A stretch of DNA of 64,000 nucleotides from Neolewinella aquimaris (GTDB lineage: Bacteria > Bacteroidota > Bacteroidia > Chitinophagales > Saprospiraceae), in assembly GCF_014197245.1 (NCBI RefSeq), contig NZ_JACIFF010000001.1, positions 868,001-932,000 on the forward strand. The letters are read 5' to 3'. Each line of letters starts with the position of its first letter. Position 1 is the stretch's first letter. The notes beneath the pieces were generated by a model. The model did not search any database. It was not told where the DNA came from and was given only the letters and a program-made list of their open reading frames with translations. Shown here one piece after another: positions 43,544-52,172 of the stretch. The position numbers were made by a program, and so were the translations under genes.

Positions 43544-43803
43544 AGGATGAGGCTTTCTAAGCCGGGCCTATCATTTTAAGGATGAGGCTTTCTAAGCAGA
43601 CCCGGTACTGCAGGTATGATGCGCATATTACAGGGTCGGCCCAGAGGGCCTCATCCTTTCTTCTTCAAGCCGACCCTGTACTGCAGGTATGATGTAAGTG
43701 TTGCAGGGTCGGCCCAGAGGGCCTCATCCTTTCTTCTTCAAGCCGACCCTGTACTGCAGGAATGATGCAAGTGTCACAGGGTCGGCCTAGAGGGCCTCAT
43801 CCT
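43544..43803. repeat. 73-bp tandem repeat array with nested hairpins
   Basis: Between gldF and recQ a 73-bp unit occurs about three times; equivalent points are 43597, 43670 and 43743. Each unit holds long inverted arms, exact in the last two copies (GCCGACCCTG with CAGGGTCGGC, 25-nt loop). These overlap a short hairpin GGCCC-AGA-GGGCC that is followed by TCATCC. The two hairpins share GGC and cannot form together. To the left, AAGGATGAGGC occurs twice (43544-43554, 43579-43589) as the inverse of the GCCTCATCC ends. The 23-bp cores lie at 43635-43657, 43708-43730 and 43781-43803. The remaining 94 bases to recQ hold only TACCTTCA at 43860-43867, a weak -7 match. Confidence 0.9.
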
Positions 43804-43897
43804 TTATGAGAATAATTCCCATCGCGGCGGGAAATGAGGTAGATCGGGCGGTTCTCGCTACCTTCAACCCCACCCGCAAACTGGTGGAAAACGGATT

Positions 43898-45793
43898 ATG
43901 GCAACGCCGCGCGAGCTCTTAGACCGATACTGGGGATACCCCGACTTTCGTCCCCTGCAGGCGGAAATCGTCGACAGCGTGCTGGCGGGAAAAGACACCC
44001 TGGCACTGCTTCCTACCGGCGGCGGAAAAAGCCTGTGTTTTCAGATTCCCGCCCTGGCGCTGGATGGCGTGACCCTGGTGGTATCTCCCCTCATTGCCCT
44101 GATGAAGGACCAGGTTCGGCAGCTCCGCAAACGCGGCATCGTAGCCGATGCCGTCTACAGCGGAATGCGCCACAGCGACATCGACCGAATATTCGACAAT
44201 GCCGTATACGGCAACACGAAGTTGCTCTACCTAAGCCCCGAGCGACTCCTAACTGACCTGGCCCGCGAACGGATTCGACGCATGAAGGTAGCGTTGATCG
44301 CGGTCGATGAAGCGCACTGCATCAGCCAGTGGGGCTACGACTTTCGCCCGCCCTACCTACGCATCGCCGAACTCCGGCAGCTCCACCCCGATGTTCCCTT
44401 CATCGCAGTGACTGCAACGGCCACTCCGGAGGTGATCGCCGACATTCAGGAAAAACTGGAATTTGGCGAGCGGGAGATATTTCAGCAGAGCTTCGCCCGC
44501 GAAAACCTGGCCTACATCGTCCGCCGCCCCCCCGGAAAGGAGGAACAACTGCTGGAGGTACTGCGGGGCGTACCCGGAACCGGTATTATCTACGTACGCA
44601 GCCGCGGCCTCACCAAGGAGATTGCCCACCGACTCGGCCGCCGGGGGATCGCGGCGGCGGCCTACCACGCCGGACTGGAAAGCGAAGAGAAGGACCAACG
44701 GCAGAACAACTGGATCGACGACCGCCTGCGGGTGATGGTTGCTACGAATGCCTTCGGCATGGGAATCGACAAACCGGACGTGCGCTCGGTGATCCACTAC
44801 GGCCCGCCCGATAGCCCGGAAGCCTACTTTCAGGAAGCCGGACGCGGCGGGCGCGACGGAAAAATAAGCTACGCCGTCCTGCTTTACCACCCGTCCGACG
44901 GGGAACGGCTGATCCGCAACTGGGAATACTCCTTCCCCCCCATTCCCGAGATTAAGCGGATGTACCGTGCCCTCGGTAGCTTTCTGCAACTGGCCGTCGG
45001 CGGCGGAAAGGGAGAAGTGTACGACTTTGACCTCACGCGCTTCTCCAACAACTTCGGCTTTGATCTACGGCAGGCGTACAGCGGACTGAAGGCGCTGGAA
45101 AAATCAGGTTACATCCTGCTAACCGACGAGGTTCACCAGGCGGCCACCCTTCAATTCATCGTAAGCAAGGAACAACTGTATGACTACCAACTAAAGAATC
45201 CCCGGGTCGGAAAACTGGTAAAGTCTATCCTGCGAACCACCCAGGGCGCGTTCATCAATCCGGTCCAACTTCGCGAAGGAACCCTGGCCAATTTCCTCCA
45301 GCTTACTACCGAAGAATTGCAGCGTACGTTTCATAAAATGAAGGCGGAGGGAATCATCGATTACGTACCGGAAAAGAACGGTCCCCAGCTGGTCTTCGTG
45401 GAGGAACGCATCGATCCCGATAACCTGCGCATCGACGAAAAACAGTACAATTTCCTCAAGGAACGGGCGCGCCACCGGATCGATACCATGATCGCCTATT
45501 GCGAATCGAATTCCGAGTGCCGCTCCCGCCTACTACTTCAATACTTCGGCGAACCGGATCCGCCCCATTGCGGAATCTGTGACGTATGCCGCAAGCAAAA
45601 ATTACAGATTCCCAACCAGCGGGAAATCTATGACCGGGTACACCAACTTCTTACCCTGGAAAAGGAGCTGTCGCTGAATGAAATTCTGGCCACCTTCAAG
45701 CGAACCGAAAGCCCCGAAATCGCGCACGTACTGCAAGACTTGGTCAACGAGGGGCTAGTGATACAGCAGGCCGGCAAACTTCGTCTGCCGTGA
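43898..45793 (+). CDS. recQ: ATP-dependent DNA helicase RecQ
   Basis: A 631-residue 3'-5' DNA helicase of recombination and repair. Walker A is LLPTGGGKSLCFQIPAL, the DEAH box is in IAVDEAHCISQWGYDFRPPYL, and motif VI reads EAYFQEAGRGGRDG. The zinc subdomain has cysteines in CESNSECRSR and PPHCGICDVC. The winged-helix part follows (residues about 500-631). No HRDC domain is present at the C-terminus. The last codons overlap the GTG start of the glycosyltransferase gene by four bases. Confidence 0.94.
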   Translation: MATPRELLDRYWGYPDFRPLQAEIVDSVLAGKDTLALLPTGGGKSLCFQIPALALDGVTLVVSPLIALMKDQVRQLRKRGIVADAVYSGMRHSDIDRIFDNAVYGNTKLLYLSPERLLTDLARERIRRMKVALIAVDEAHCISQWGYDFRPPYLRIAELRQLHPDVPFIAVTATATPEVIADIQEKLEFGEREIFQQSFARENLAYIVRRPPGKEEQLLEVLRGVPGTGIIYVRSRGLTKEIAHRLGRRGIAAAAYHAGLESEEKDQRQNNWIDDRLRVMVATNAFGMGIDKPDVRSVIHYGPPDSPEAYFQEAGRGGRDGKISYAVLLYHPSDGERLIRNWEYSFPPIPEIKRMYRALGSFLQLAVGGGKGEVYDFDLTRFSNNFGFDLRQAYSGLKALEKSGYILLTDEVHQAATLQFIVSKEQLYDYQLKNPRVGKLVKSILRTTQGAFINPVQLREGTLANFLQLTTEELQRTFHKMKAEGIIDYVPEKNGPQLVFVEERIDPDNLRIDEKQYNFLKERARHRIDTMIAYCESNSECRSRLLLQYFGEPDPPHCGICDVCRKQKLQIPNQREIYDRVHQLLTLEKELSLNEILATFKRTESPEIAHVLQDLVNEGLVIQQAGKLRLP

Positions 45794-46887
45794 AGATAAT
45801 TTGCACGGTCACCAATGACCTGAGTCACGATCAGCGGATGCACCGCATCTGCACTACCCTCCACGAGGGCGGACACGACGTGACCCTGATCGGACGAAGG
45901 CTTCCCGGCAGCAGTCCCCTACCCGATCGCCCCTTCGCCCAGGTCAGACTCAGCTGCCGCCACCACAGTGGAAAACGATTTTACGCGGAATACGGCTACC
46001 GCCTCTGGAAAGACCTGCAGCGTCGGCAATTTGATGTCGTATGCGCCGTCGACCTCGACACCCTCCTTCCCGCGATCACCGCCGCCGGCCGTAGTCAGGC
46101 CGTAGTTTATGACGCCCACGAGTGGTTTAGTGAAACTCCTGAAGTGGTCCACCGCCCCCTCATTCGCGGCATCTGGCGGGGACTCGGCCGGGCACTCGCC
46201 AAACGTACGGCGGCGCGATATACCGTAGGCCCCGCCCTCGCCCTGCAATTGGAAAAGGATTATGGTACTGAATTCGACGTTATACGGAATGTACCGTACA
46301 AGGGAAAAGGTTTAAATCAAGAAAATCCTGGAGGAGTAATCCTTTATCAGGGCATGCTGAACCCCGGCCGGGGTCTAGACACGGCAGTTCGCGCCATGCA
46401 CCAACTGCCCAATTGTGAGCTATGGATCGTCGGCGAGGGCCCGGAACGTACGGCCCTGGAGCAATTGACCGATGAAGTGGGTGTAAGGGGCAGGGTGAAG
46501 TTTCACGGATTCGTAGCACCGGACCGACTACCCGACTTCACCGCCCGGGCGTGGATCGGACTCAACTTGCTGGAGAACAGCAGTCCGAGCTACTATTACA
46601 GCCTTGCAAACAAATCGCTCGACTACATCCAGTCGGGCTTACCGAGTATCCAGATGGACTTTCCGGAGTACCGGGCGCTGCAGGAACACTACCAATGCTT
46701 TGCGCTTTTGCCAGAACTTACTGCTCCCGCGCTTGCCGCCCAAATAAAAGCCTTACGCGACGCTCCTGAGCGATACGGCCGCCTACGGCAAAACTGCCTG
46801 GACGCCGCCCGGGAACTCTGCTGGGAAAACGAAGCACCGAAGCTGCTGGACATCTACCAGCGTATCGAACGGAAGCTGGCGCGCTAG
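45790..46887 (+). CDS. Group 1 / GT4-type glycosyltransferase
   Basis: A 365-residue GT-B fold glycosyltransferase. The N-terminal domain begins IICTVTNDLSHDQRMHRICTTLHEGGHDVTLIG and contains VYDAHEWFSETPEVV. The C-terminal nucleotide-sugar domain has the typical PGGVILYQGMLNPGRGLDTAVRAM, LWIVGEGPER and KFHGFVAPDRLPDFTARA, and LANKSLDYIQSGLPSIQMDFPEY replaces the usual E-x7-E region. Sugar and acceptor are unknown. The start is GTG 45790, coupled to recQ by overlap. Its TAG overlaps the stop of the convergent rnd gene (CTAG). Confidence 0.85.
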   Translation: MKIICTVTNDLSHDQRMHRICTTLHEGGHDVTLIGRRLPGSSPLPDRPFAQVRLSCRHHSGKRFYAEYGYRLWKDLQRRQFDVVCAVDLDTLLPAITAAGRSQAVVYDAHEWFSETPEVVHRPLIRGIWRGLGRALAKRTAARYTVGPALALQLEKDYGTEFDVIRNVPYKGKGLNQENPGGVILYQGMLNPGRGLDTAVRAMHQLPNCELWIVGEGPERTALEQLTDEVGVRGRVKFHGFVAPDRLPDFTARAWIGLNLLENSSPSYYYSLANKSLDYIQSGLPSIQMDFPEYRALQEHYQCFALLPELTAPALAAQIKALRDAPERYGRLRQNCLDAARELCWENEAPKLLDIYQRIERKLAR

Positions 46888-48059
46888 ACGTGCAGGCTGA
46901 TCTTGCCGCCCTCGATGCTCATCTTTAGGCGGTCAAAGTTCTTGAGCCATTCCACAAAATCTTCACCGAGCAGCTCCCGCCGCCAGCCGGAACCAAGGAG
47001 TGCTTTGCGCACGCTCTCGTCCTGTTTCATGCGGCGGATGGCGTTGCGTGGCATGACCAGTGCGTGGCTGATGTCGGCCTCACCGGCGCGGTACTTCATC
47101 AGCAGGTAGAGCAGTTCGATGATCATATCGTCCTCCTCGTCTTCCTGGCTGTTGCGCTGGATCTGGTTGACGATCGTCAGCTCTTCTTCGGTGCCCGGCG
47201 CGTTGTACATGTCGACGAAGAGGTCGCCGTAGCGGTTGATCGTCTTAGCGGGCAGGCGGCGGTTCTCGAGCATGGACTCCTTACCTCCCCGTACGCCACG
47301 CATGAGCTGGCTGATGATCTTGCCGGGCAGGATCATTTCCTTACTGTAGTTTTTGGATTCGGCTACGGAGCGGCGCCACTCGTACAGTCGGAGAAGGAAA
47401 ATGCGGTCGCGGGTGCGGCTCGATCGGGCGAGGTTGCTGTTGAGCAGTTCGTGGTTGGGGTCGCGGAAGTAGTAGTCCGAGTCGGCCATCAGGGCGCACT
47501 CTTCCAGGGCCCATGGTAATCGGCCGTTGGCCTTTAACTTTTCCGAGATGGCGTCGTAGAGTTGGCGCAGGTACACGACATCGAGCAGGGCGTACTTTAC
47601 CTGCTTTTCGCTCATGGGGCGTCGGGACCAGTCGGTTACGGCGTATCCCTTGCCGAGCTTATCGCCGATTTCGGCTTCTACGAGTTTGGCGAAGCTGGTC
47701 GGGTAGCGGTGGCCGATGAAGCTGGCCGCGATCTGAGTATCGAAGGCATTGGCCGGGGTGATTCCGTACGCCCGGTACAGTAAGCGGTAGTCGTTGTCTC
47801 CGGCGTGGGTGATCTTTACGATGGCGGGATCCTGAACAAGCTTCAAAAAGGGGCCGAGGTCGGAGAGGGCAATGGGGTCGATGAGATAGTAGCCGTGGAC
47901 GCTGCTGACCTGAATCAGGCAGAGCAGGGTGTGGTACCGCTTCTCACCGATGAACTCGGTGTCGAAACCCATCCAGTCAATTCCCTGGTGCTCTTCGTAA
48001 AAGGTTTGCAGTGCTTCCTGCGTGTCAATTAAAGTATAGTCGATACCGGCAGCGGTCAT
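46884..48059 (-). CDS. rnd: Ribonuclease D
   Basis: A 391-residue 3'-5' exoribonuclease involved in tRNA 3' maturation. The DEDD nuclease residues lie in MGFDTEFIGE (D and E), ITHAGDNDYRLLYRAYG (D) and VKYALLDVVYLRQLYD (Y and D). An HRDC domain (RIFLLRLYEWRRSVAESKNYSKEMILPGKIISQLMRG) follows. A C-terminal helical region contains an acidic stretch EDEEDDMI. Start ATG 48059 gives MTAAGIDYTLID; the frame reaches 48125 without conserved residues. Confidence 0.92.
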   Translation of the reverse strand: MTAAGIDYTLIDTQEALQTFYEEHQGIDWMGFDTEFIGEKRYHTLLCLIQVSSVHGYYLIDPIALSDLGPFLKLVQDPAIVKITHAGDNDYRLLYRAYGITPANAFDTQIAASFIGHRYPTSFAKLVEAEIGDKLGKGYAVTDWSRRPMSEKQVKYALLDVVYLRQLYDAISEKLKANGRLPWALEECALMADSDYYFRDPNHELLNSNLARSSRTRDRIFLLRLYEWRRSVAESKNYSKEMILPGKIISQLMRGVRGGKESMLENRRLPAKTINRYGDLFVDMYNAPGTEEELTIVNQIQRNSQEDEEDDMIIELLYLLMKYRAGEADISHALVMPRNAIRRMKQDESVRKALLGSGWRRELLGEDFVEWLKNFDRLKMSIEGGKISLHV

Positions 48060-48226
48060 TCTTATGGGGTCTGGGGTGTGATCTAAGCTATAGAGTGTCC
48101 TTACTGGATTGTGACGAAATCGCACATCGATCGTTACGTGTGGTACAATACTACCTCCGGAAGGGCCGGGACAAAGATGGTGCCAACCACCTACCCCACA
48201 AAGCTGTTTCCATAAAAATTTGTCTT

Positions 48227-51200
48227 ATGAGAGTCGCCAAGCGCATCTTGATCGGTCTGATCGTCTTCATCGTGCTCGTCTTTGCCTTTTTGCTCGCCGC
48301 CCCCATGCTATTTAAGGACGAGATCGTGACCAGGGTGAAGGCGGGAATCAATGAATCCGTAAATGCGGAAGTCGATTTCGCCGATGCCAACGTCAGTTTC
48401 ATTCGCAGCTTTCCCGACATCGCGCTGACCGTCGACGATTACCGCATCATCGGCATCGACACCTTCGCGGGCCTGCCCCTGCTGACCGGTGAACGGGCGC
48501 GGATCGACCTCGGCTTCTGGTCCGTTATCGCGGGCAACGGCAACTACAACATCGACGCGGTGACCCTCGACCGGCCCGACGTGAACCTCCTCGTGCTTAC
48601 GCCCGAACTCGCTAACTACCTCATCGTCCCGGAAACGGAGGGCGGGGACGCAGGAGCAGCGAACGCAACGGAAAGCCAGGCTACCATCACCCTCCAGGAG
48701 TTCGAGATCAACGACGGCTCCCTAGTCTACGACGATCGAACCACTGAAACCTACGTAAAGCTTACCGGGCTGAACGCAACGGGTAACGGAGACTTTACCG
48801 CCTCCGTATTCGATCTCGACACCCACGCCGAAGCGGATAAATTTACCTTCACTCAGGCCGGACTTACTTACCTCGACGAGGTCGATCTGGACGCGGATGC
48901 GGTCGTCACCATCGATGCCGACGAGCTGCGCTATACCTTTAAGGATAACCGAGTTAAGCTCAATGAGTTGGCGCTCGTCTTTGGGGGCAGCATTGACCTG
49001 GAAGAGAACGACGATATCCTACTTGATTTGACCTACAGTGCCCCGGCCAACGACTTCCGCCAGCTGTGGAGCATCATTCCCAGTGCTTACACTGAGGGCT
49101 TCGATCGGGTACAGACGGGCGGCACTTTTACCCTTTCCGGTGAGGTGAAGGGAACCTACAATGGAGAGAAGGAAGTTTACCCCGCCTTTACGGTCAACAG
49201 CGACATCAGTGGGGGAAGCGTGCAGTACCCGGGTCGACCGGTCGGTATCACCGGCATCGATGCGGCCCTGAACGTTAGCAGTCCCGCGGCGGACCTCGAC
49301 CGGCTGGTCGTCGATATCCCCCGCTTCAATTTCACCCTCGGTGGAGATCCCTTTCGGGGCAGCTTTAATCTGGCGACTCCGTTGTCCGATCCCAATGTCG
49401 ATGCCCGCCTGAACGGAACCATCGATCTGGGTAAATGGTCTTCGGCGATCCCTCTGGAGGGCGTAAGTGAACTGGCCGGCCGGATAGTAGCCGACATCAC
49501 GATGGACAACGTGCGCCAGAGTGCCCTCGACGCCGGCCGCTACGCCGACGTGAACCTGGCCGGCGACGTGCTGGTGAGCAACCTAGTGTACGTAGCCGAC
49601 GGAACCCCGGCCGTGCGCATCGCCCAGGCGAAGGCAGATTTCACTCCCCAGTTCGTGGACCTCCAGCAGTTTACCGCCTCCCTCGGCCGCAGCGACATCA
49701 GTGCGACCGGAAAGATCAATAACATCCTGGCTTATTTTAGTCCGGAACAGACCATGCGCGGAAGCATGACCGTACGTTCCAACTTTTTCGACGCCGATGA
49801 GTGGATGACGGAGGAGAGCGCGGGGACCGTGACCAGTCCGGCGGAGCTAGATGTTGCCATGACCGCTACTCCGGAAACGGAAGTCTTTGATCGCTTCGAC
49901 TTCGACATCGACGCCAAAATCCGGCAACTCGCCTACGGGGAATACCGTCCGACCGACCTGCGGGTGGTAGGAAACATCAAACCGAATCAACTGGTCATCT
50001 CTGACGCCGCGGCCACCCTGAAGCAGAGCACCTTTGCGGCCTCGGGGGTAGTCAACAACCTCTTCGACTTCACTTTCGACGACGGTGTGCTCACCGGTGA
50101 CCTGGCATTGCGGTCCGGCTTCTTTAACGTAGCGGATTTTATGGGGGACACTGCCGCTACTGAAACTTCCACCGCGGCCGCCGGTGATCCTTCCCCGACT
50201 GCCGCAGCTCCGATAGCGGTGCCCCGGAACATCAATCTGACCGTCGCCATGACCGCCGATCGCGTCAACTACACCGACCTGACGATGAATGCGGTCCGCG
50301 GTAACCTGGTTGTCCGCGACGGTGCCATCGTCATTGAAGACGGGCGGGCGAACCTCCTGGGTGGGGCGATGGGCTTCACCGGAGCATATGATGCGACCGA
50401 GGGAGAGGAACCGGGATTCAACTTCGCTTACGACATGCAGAATCTCGACTTCAGCCAGGCCTTCAGCGCGCTCAACACCTTTGCCCTGCTGGCCCCGGTG
50501 GGTAAGTTTATCTCGGGCACCTTCAGCAGTGAACTGGTGATGAACGGTAAACTGGGTCAGGACTTACTTCCGCAGCTCAAATCGATCGATGCCAAGGGTC
50601 TGTTGCGAACGGCCGATGCGCGGATCGCCTCCTTCAAGCCGCTGCAAGTGATCGGACAGGCGCTGAATATCCGCGAGCTCCGTGAGAGTGCCGCCCTCAA
50701 AAACCTGATTGCTCCCTTTGAGATCGACAACGGAACGGTTACCGTAAAGCCCTTCGACTTCCAGCTTGCCGGCATCGGTATGCGCATGGGGGGAACGAGT
50801 GGCTTAGATACCGACATGGAGTACAAAATCCGGGCAGCCGTACCACGTACCCTGATTGAGGGCAACATCGTCACCGGTACCGCGCTATCGGCCCTGGATC
50901 GCCTTGCCGGACAGGCGGGCAAACTAGGTCTTAATATTTCCCCCGGCGACACCCTCAATCTGAACATCTCGCTGACGGGTACCATCGGCAACCCCCGCGC
51001 CACCTTTGACCTACTCGGCTCCGAAGGTTCCGGAGATCAGGGACTCGGCGGATCCGTAGCCGGTGCCGTCAAGGAGCGCGTACAGCAAGAACTCGACACC
51101 CGCAAGGAGCAGGTCAAAAACGAGCTGGAAAGCCGCGTAGATTCCGCCCGCAACCTTGCCAGCGACCGCGCCCGAATCGTCGAAGACAGCCTGCGCAGTG

Positions 51201-51400
51201 CCGCCGCCGAACAGGCCCGCAGGCTCGAAACCGAAGCGGCAAATAAACTAAAGGGCGCCCTCGGCCTCGGCCGCGATACAACCCAGGCAACCGACTCCCT
51301 CGCCCTACCCGGCGCCGCCAAGGACGCGGTGGAGGACGTAAAAAAGGAGTTGGAGAAGTTCAACCCGTTCAAGCGGAAAAAGGGTAACGGGGGGGAGTAG
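48227..51400 (+). CDS. AsmA-like family protein
   Basis: A 1057-residue protein. One transmembrane helix at residues 7-27 (LIGLIVFIVLVFAFLLAAP) anchors it in the inner membrane. A long periplasmic part starts FKDEIVTRVKAGINESVNAEVDFADANVSFIRSFPDIALTVDDYRI, the AsmA N-terminal signature. The AsmA-like C-terminal core lies around residues 780-930 (VPRNINLTVAMTADRVNYTDLTMNAVRGNLVVRDGAIVI and NTFALLAPVGKFISGTFSSELVMNG). A charged, coiled-coil-like tail (about 950-1057) ends in KRKKGNGGE. AsmA-family proteins are thought to form bridge-like lipid conduits between membranes. ATG 48227 is preferred; the frame extends upstream into the region divergent from rnd. Confidence 0.88.
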   Translation: MRVAKRILIGLIVFIVLVFAFLLAAPMLFKDEIVTRVKAGINESVNAEVDFADANVSFIRSFPDIALTVDDYRIIGIDTFAGLPLLTGERARIDLGFWSVIAGNGNYNIDAVTLDRPDVNLLVLTPELANYLIVPETEGGDAGAANATESQATITLQEFEINDGSLVYDDRTTETYVKLTGLNATGNGDFTASVFDLDTHAEADKFTFTQAGLTYLDEVDLDADAVVTIDADELRYTFKDNRVKLNELALVFGGSIDLEENDDILLDLTYSAPANDFRQLWSIIPSAYTEGFDRVQTGGTFTLSGEVKGTYNGEKEVYPAFTVNSDISGGSVQYPGRPVGITGIDAALNVSSPAADLDRLVVDIPRFNFTLGGDPFRGSFNLATPLSDPNVDARLNGTIDLGKWSSAIPLEGVSELAGRIVADITMDNVRQSALDAGRYADVNLAGDVLVSNLVYVADGTPAVRIAQAKADFTPQFVDLQQFTASLGRSDISATGKINNILAYFSPEQTMRGSMTVRSNFFDADEWMTEESAGTVTSPAELDVAMTATPETEVFDRFDFDIDAKIRQLAYGEYRPTDLRVVGNIKPNQLVISDAAATLKQSTFAASGVVNNLFDFTFDDGVLTGDLALRSGFFNVADFMGDTAATETSTAAAGDPSPTAAAPIAVPRNINLTVAMTADRVNYTDLTMNAVRGNLVVRDGAIVIEDGRANLLGGAMGFTGAYDATEGEEPGFNFAYDMQNLDFSQAFSALNTFALLAPVGKFISGTFSSELVMNGKLGQDLLPQLKSIDAKGLLRTADARIASFKPLQVIGQALNIRELRESAALKNLIAPFEIDNGTVTVKPFDFQLAGIGMRMGGTSGLDTDMEYKIRAAVPRTLIEGNIVTGTALSALDRLAGQAGKLGLNISPGDTLNLNISLTGTIGNPRATFDLLGSEGSGDQGLGGSVAGAVKERVQQELDTRKEQVKNELESRVDSARNLASDRARIVEDSLRSAAAEQARRLETEAANKLKGALGLGRDTTQATDSLALPGAAKDAVEDVKKELEKFNPFKRKKGNGGE

Positions 51401-51420
51401 TCAAGGAGGTGGCCGTCTGG

Positions 51421-52032
51421 GCCGACCCTGTCAGGCGGTGAGCTCAGGGTCGGCGCAAATCGCCTCATCCCTCCCCCCTGCGCAGCAGCAAAATCCGCGA
51501 AAATCCGTGCCCGAGCGCAGCGAATCCGTGTGCGGCGAAGCCAATCCGTGTTGAAGTTACCCCACTACTACACCGCCCGCCAAGCTAGGTCGGCGCAGAG
51601 CGCCTCATCCTCTCCCCTCTGCGCAGCAGAAAAATCCGCGAAAATCCGTGCCCGAGCGCAGCGAATCCGTGTCCGGCGAAGCCAATCTGTGTTGAATTTA
51701 TCCCACTACCACATCGCTCGCCAAACTGGGCCGGCGCAGAGCGCCTCATCCTTGCGACACCGCGCAGCAGAAAAATCCGCGAAAATCCGTGACCGAGCGC
51801 AGCGAATCCGTGTCCGGCGAAGCCAATCCGTGTTGAATTTATCCCACTACCACACCGCCTACCAAGCTAGGTCGGCGCAGAGCGCCTCATCCCTCCCCCC
51901 TGCGCAGCAGAAAAATCCGCGAAAATCCGTGCCCGAGCGCAGCGAATCCGTGTCCGGCGAAGCCAATCTGTGTTGAATTTACCCCACTACCACACCGCCC
52001 ACCAAGCTGGGTCGGCGCAGAGCGCCTCATCC
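51421..52032. repeat. 140/141-bp tandem repeat array sharing its core with the array at 43.6 kb
   Basis: Four tandem copies of a 140-141 bp unit, with shared cores at 51448-51470, 51588-51610, 51729-51751, 51870-51892 and 52010-52032. The core reads GGTCGGC (GGCCGGC once), then GCAGAG (GCAAAT in the first), then CGCCTCATCC. The first copy has the long inverted arms GCCGACCCTG (51421-51430) and CAGGGTCGGC (51445-51454), exactly as in the array after gldF. Between cores, ATCCGCG or ATCCGTG occurs about four times per unit in blocks ending AATCCGTG. Most units are 141 bases, a multiple of three, so a frame stays open through the array, but it is not a credible gene. Confidence 0.92.
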
Positions 52033-52128
52033 TTGGGCAAACCCTACTTCATTCAGCTTACACACTACGGTATAATACCCAGCTGAGCGCATCACTTTAC
52101 TCGATTCTTCCCGAGTAAGTATAAACGC

Positions 52129-52165
52129 AAAAAGCCGCCACCAACTTAAGTTAGTGACGGCTTTT
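52129..52165 (-). terminator. Bidirectional-looking terminator of the tRNA-fMet gene
   Basis: On the minus strand GCCGTCACTAACTT pairs with AAGTTGGTGGCGGC (14 bp, two G-U pairs), flanked by AAAA before and TTTTT after. It lies 7 bases beyond the tRNA 3' end. A second small hairpin (TTACTCG/CGAGTAA, 52097-52118) follows. Confidence 0.88.
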
Positions 52166-52172
52166 GCCAATG

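Noticed and set aside
43544..43803. CRISPR array
   Set aside because: The units are contiguous 73-bp copies with no unique spacers and no cas genes nearby. The 140/141-bp array at 51.4 kb fails for the same reason.
51530..51976. A 148-codon open frame through the 140/141-bp repeat array
   Set aside because: It exists because most units are 141 bases, a multiple of three, and lack stops in one frame. The product is a degenerate Arg/Ser/Ala repeat with no signal, motif or start signal.
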